This document shows positions 61,766 through 64,000 of a stretch of 64,000 nucleotides of DNA, one piece after another. The translations under genes were made by a program, and so were the position numbers. The notes below the pieces were generated by a model. The model had not been told where the DNA came from, did not search any database, and saw nothing but the letters and a program-made list of their open reading frames with translations. This DNA comes from JABWBD01 sp040768665 (GTDB lineage: Bacteria > Planctomycetota > Planctomycetia > Pirellulales > Thermoguttaceae). Positions within the stretch are counted from its first letter, which is position 1, and every line of letters starts with the position of its first letter. Location: NCBI GenBank assembly GCA_040768665.1, contig JAXGMN010000058.1, positions 15,251-79,250 of the forward strand. Direction: 5' to 3'.

Positions 61766-61807
61766 CTATCCACTATCCACTATCCACTAGTCACTAACCA
61801 CTAGCCA
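61766..61807. repeat. Heptanucleotide array at the GH115-like gene end
   Basis: Six units (CTATCCA three times, CTAGTCA, CTAACCA, CTAGCCA) in the opposite orientation to the other two arrays of this spacer. The stop codon of the GH115-like gene and its last codons (VASG) are built from these units, as at the miaB end. Confidence 0.9.
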
Positions 61808-63887
61808 CTAACTCCTCCGCTTTCTCCGTTAGTTCCTCGGCGCGGGTGAGGTCCATCTTGCGATCGCCGCGGTACCAGTTCTCGAACGTTCCACGGGAGG
61901 CGAGGGCCTGGCCGGCGCGGATCTCGGCAAAGGCGGCTCGTGCCTCGCGGAGTCTTTCCAGCGCCCGGCCCGATTGCCCGTCCGTCAAGGCGAGCCCCGC
62001 TTCCAGACTGTGCTCGAACCAGTCCAGCAGGCCGTGAAAGATCTTGTACTGGGCGACGAAGTTCGCCTCGAAGAATTCCTTCGCGGTCCCGTCGAGTTGA
62101 TTCAGAATCGGATCGATTTCCGCACCGGCAAGCTCCAGTGCCGCCCGGTGGTGGCGGACTTCCGCCAAACGCTGCCGGATCTTGTCGGGACTGGAGAACG
62201 GTGACTGCTTGCCTTCCTTCAGTCCGGCAATCATCATCTCCAAAAATCGCCGGCCGGCGTGGATGGTTTCTCCGTCGAGTTGTTCACGGCGGCCGGAGGG
62301 CTCGTCGACGACATAGCTGTCGAAGAACTTGCGATAGGCCCTTTCTGCGGACTCCGCCGCGGGGCCGAAGTGCTCGCGGCACCAGTCGCCGAGAAAGCGG
62401 TCGGGATCGAAACCATCGAAGTCGCGGAGTATGCGGGCCGCCGCATCGGCCCCGAGAACGAACTCGCGCACGTTCCCGACGTTCATGATCGCGTAGTGCG
62501 TCGAACCGCGATCGACGACCTGCCGGAAGATGCCGTGCATCCGCTGCGGTGAAACGCCTTGCACCAGGTGCGGGCCGCTGCCCCAGAGTTGCTGATGATA
62601 GTAGACGCCATAAGGACGTCCCTCTTCGCGCCGGACTTCGTAGAAATCGGGCTGGAGCTTCCAGCCGGGGCTGTTGTCGGAAAAGATCACGGTCACCCCC
62701 GGCGGGAACGTCAGGTGGCCCTGGTGGTGCAACTGCGCGCCTTCCATCCACAGGGTCGTCGTGATCGGCGGCTCCGGGCGGGGATCGACCCGGCGGATGA
62801 TCTCCCACTGTTTCTTCATGGCGGAGGCGATCATCTGCCCGCGCTCGGCCTCGGACTTAGGCGCCGAAGGGTCGCTCGCCCAGACCGGCCGATCGGCAAT
62901 GCCCCGCAGACCGATCTGCCAGATCACGTTGGGATATTCGGCCCAGCGGCGTGCGTACTCTTCCCAGACGATCGCGAACTTATCGGGGTGCCGCGCATAC
63001 GAGAACGGCACGTCCTGGTCGTGATCGCGCCAGTAGTTCAGGAACCCGAAGCCGCTGACGCCCATCGGCTCGACGTGGTGCATGGAGACGAACAGCCCGC
63101 GGCGGGTCGCCTCGTCGATAAGCCGCGCCTCGTCCGGGTTGCGGATGTCGACGAACGAGGCGGGAATCACCAGGTTGTACTGCAAGCGCAGCAGAGCTTC
63201 GAACACGCGGGCGGACGCCTTCCCGGAGACCACGCGACTGTAAAACGGATAGTCGATGTCGCGCCGGCCGCCATCGAGATACCATTCGGTGAGGAGGTCT
63301 TCGTCGTTGATGAACCAGCCGCGATAACGGAAGGTCGGCTCGTCGGCGGCGATGTCCACCTTGTCGAAAGCAAGGCAATCTCGCTTCTGGGGCGGACGAC
63401 TGGCCCAAAAGTACAGAGGATCGACCGCGAGGCACTGCTCCAGAACGGCGTAGAGCCCGAACATCGTTCCCCGTTCGTTGCTCCCCGCGATGACCAGGGC
63501 TCTTCGCACCGGTCCCGATTCGGCCGCCACCGTTCGAACGCGGTAGGTCTCCCACTGCCCGGTGATCTCGCCGGCGAGAGTCGGGGCGAACGCCTTAAGC
63601 AACCCGGCCGATTCAGGCCGGTCGACCGAGGCGAGGACGACGCACTCAGCCGCTGCATCGGCAAGTTGGCGGACGATCCGCGGTCGGCGACCTGTGATCG
63701 CTTCGACGTCGCCGGCGAGGTCGTTGGCGGCAAGGACCACGCAGTTGGGTTCACCGGCCGGTATGAGAATCGTGGCAACCCGATCGGGGGCCGACAGCGT
63801 GAACGTGGAATCGGCAGCGTCGGCTGGGGAAATCAATGCCGACTGGAATAGAAGGAGTGAACCGAGCAGAAGGGCCTTCGCTCTCAT
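61794..63887 (-). CDS. Exported GH115-like glycoside hydrolase
   Basis: The 697 residues start with a signal peptide (MRAKALLLGSLLLFQSALISPADA). The N-domain AGSNERGTMFGLYAVLEQ and then FRYRGWFINDEDLLTEWYLD match the pattern of GH115 (xylan alpha-1,2-glucuronidase) proteins, followed by a TIM-barrel part (PYGVYYHQQLWGSGPHLVQG) and a helical C-terminal domain. If correct, it removes glucuronate side groups from a glycan, in keeping with the neighbouring heparinase-like gene. Its final codons lie in a heptad repeat array. No catalytic residue was assigned with certainty. Confidence 0.75.
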   Translation of the reverse strand: MRAKALLLGSLLLFQSALISPADAADSTFTLSAPDRVATILIPAGEPNCVVLAANDLAGDVEAITGRRPRIVRQLADAAAECVVLASVDRPESAGLLKAFAPTLAGEITGQWETYRVRTVAAESGPVRRALVIAGSNERGTMFGLYAVLEQCLAVDPLYFWASRPPQKRDCLAFDKVDIAADEPTFRYRGWFINDEDLLTEWYLDGGRRDIDYPFYSRVVSGKASARVFEALLRLQYNLVIPASFVDIRNPDEARLIDEATRRGLFVSMHHVEPMGVSGFGFLNYWRDHDQDVPFSYARHPDKFAIVWEEYARRWAEYPNVIWQIGLRGIADRPVWASDPSAPKSEAERGQMIASAMKKQWEIIRRVDPRPEPPITTTLWMEGAQLHHQGHLTFPPGVTVIFSDNSPGWKLQPDFYEVRREEGRPYGVYYHQQLWGSGPHLVQGVSPQRMHGIFRQVVDRGSTHYAIMNVGNVREFVLGADAAARILRDFDGFDPDRFLGDWCREHFGPAAESAERAYRKFFDSYVVDEPSGRREQLDGETIHAGRRFLEMMIAGLKEGKQSPFSSPDKIRQRLAEVRHHRAALELAGAEIDPILNQLDGTAKEFFEANFVAQYKIFHGLLDWFEHSLEAGLALTDGQSGRALERLREARAAFAEIRAGQALASRGTFENWYRGDRKMDLTRAEELTEKAEELVASG

Positions 63888-64000
63888 GGGCGGGTCTCCG
63901 AAAATGGCAGCAGGAGGGGGTCCATTTCAGTTCTACAGATCACGTGAGTGGATTCACAATCTTGGCCGAAGGCCTCTTTCATCGTAGCCTGGGTTTCTGC

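Larger units (their letters stand above)
61424..61793. other. Spacer with heptad arrays, hairpins and a symporter relic
   Basis: The 370-base junction holds three heptad arrays (61427-61454, 61674-61697, 61766-61807), two long hairpins (61460-61522 and 61548-61613) and a fragment of a second symporter start (61597-61663). No intact gene lies within it. Confidence 0.75.

Overview
This is high-GC Gram-negative DNA, most likely from a planctomycete of the Pirellulales type, possibly a metagenome-assembled contig. Supporting signs are lipid A genes (lpxD, lpxI), a protein with two SHD1 (SLA1-homology) domains, a lipoprotein of planctomycete style, a Chlamydia/Bacteroidetes-type V/A-ATPase operon, and many secreted FAD-dependent oxidoreductases and glycoside hydrolases. 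No taxonomic search was possible, so the assignment is inference. I saw no tRNA, rRNA, CRISPR array or transposase gene.

Layout. 0-17 kb (minus strand): a partial RNase D; a V/A-ATPase operon E-DUF2764-A-B-D-I-K, coupled by 1-4 base overlaps and carrying a badly frame-broken subunit I; an SHD1 protein; a rhomboid-like membrane protein; and an envelope/isoprenoid block dxr-rseP-lpxD-lpxI. 17-24 kb: ftsH (+), a lone receiver protein (-), and sdhCAB (+). 24-32 kb: a membrane acyltransferase-like protein, a secreted FAD oxidoreductase, a secreted glycosidase-like protein, an HtrA-type protease and a lipoprotein. 32-38 kb: feoA-feoB behind a perfect 7-1-7 palindrome of Fur-box type, then an 801-residue TOPRIM/DnaB-like protein whose catalytic motifs have degenerated. 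38-45 kb: def, a B12-binding radical SAM protein, fmt, a polysaccharide deacetylase coupled to a flippase, 5-formyl-THF cyclo-ligase and a TPR protein. 46-49 kb: a secreted FAD oxidoreductase paired with a GH43/32-like beta-propeller. 49-56 kb: glnE, miaB, a small membrane protein and a zinc-ribbon trypsin-like protease. 56-64 kb: a candidate acidic-polysaccharide locus with an alpha/alpha-toroid protein (frame-broken), a heparinase II/III-like protein, a sodium:solute symporter and a GH115-like protein.

How the genes fit together. The V/A-ATPase rotor subunit carries residues like those of the sodium site of Enterococcus hirae NtpK, and a sodium:solute symporter lies in the same window, so a sodium circuit is possible but unproven. 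def and fmt act on opposite ends of formyl-methionine metabolism, and the formyl-THF cyclo-ligase feeds the same folate pool. The secreted enzymes with the heparinase, symporter and GH115-like genes look like machinery for complex anionic glycans.

The most unusual signal is in the non-coding DNA. Several unrelated inverted-repeat families fill the intergenic spaces. One family is heptanucleotide arrays (TAGTGGN / NCCACTA) that begin inside the stop codon of one gene and end at or within a few bases of the ATG of the next, at two separate junctions. One of those junctions also holds a relic of a duplicated symporter start. Another palindrome family sits between convergent genes, and one repeat appears to have been absorbed into the C-terminal tail of SdhC.
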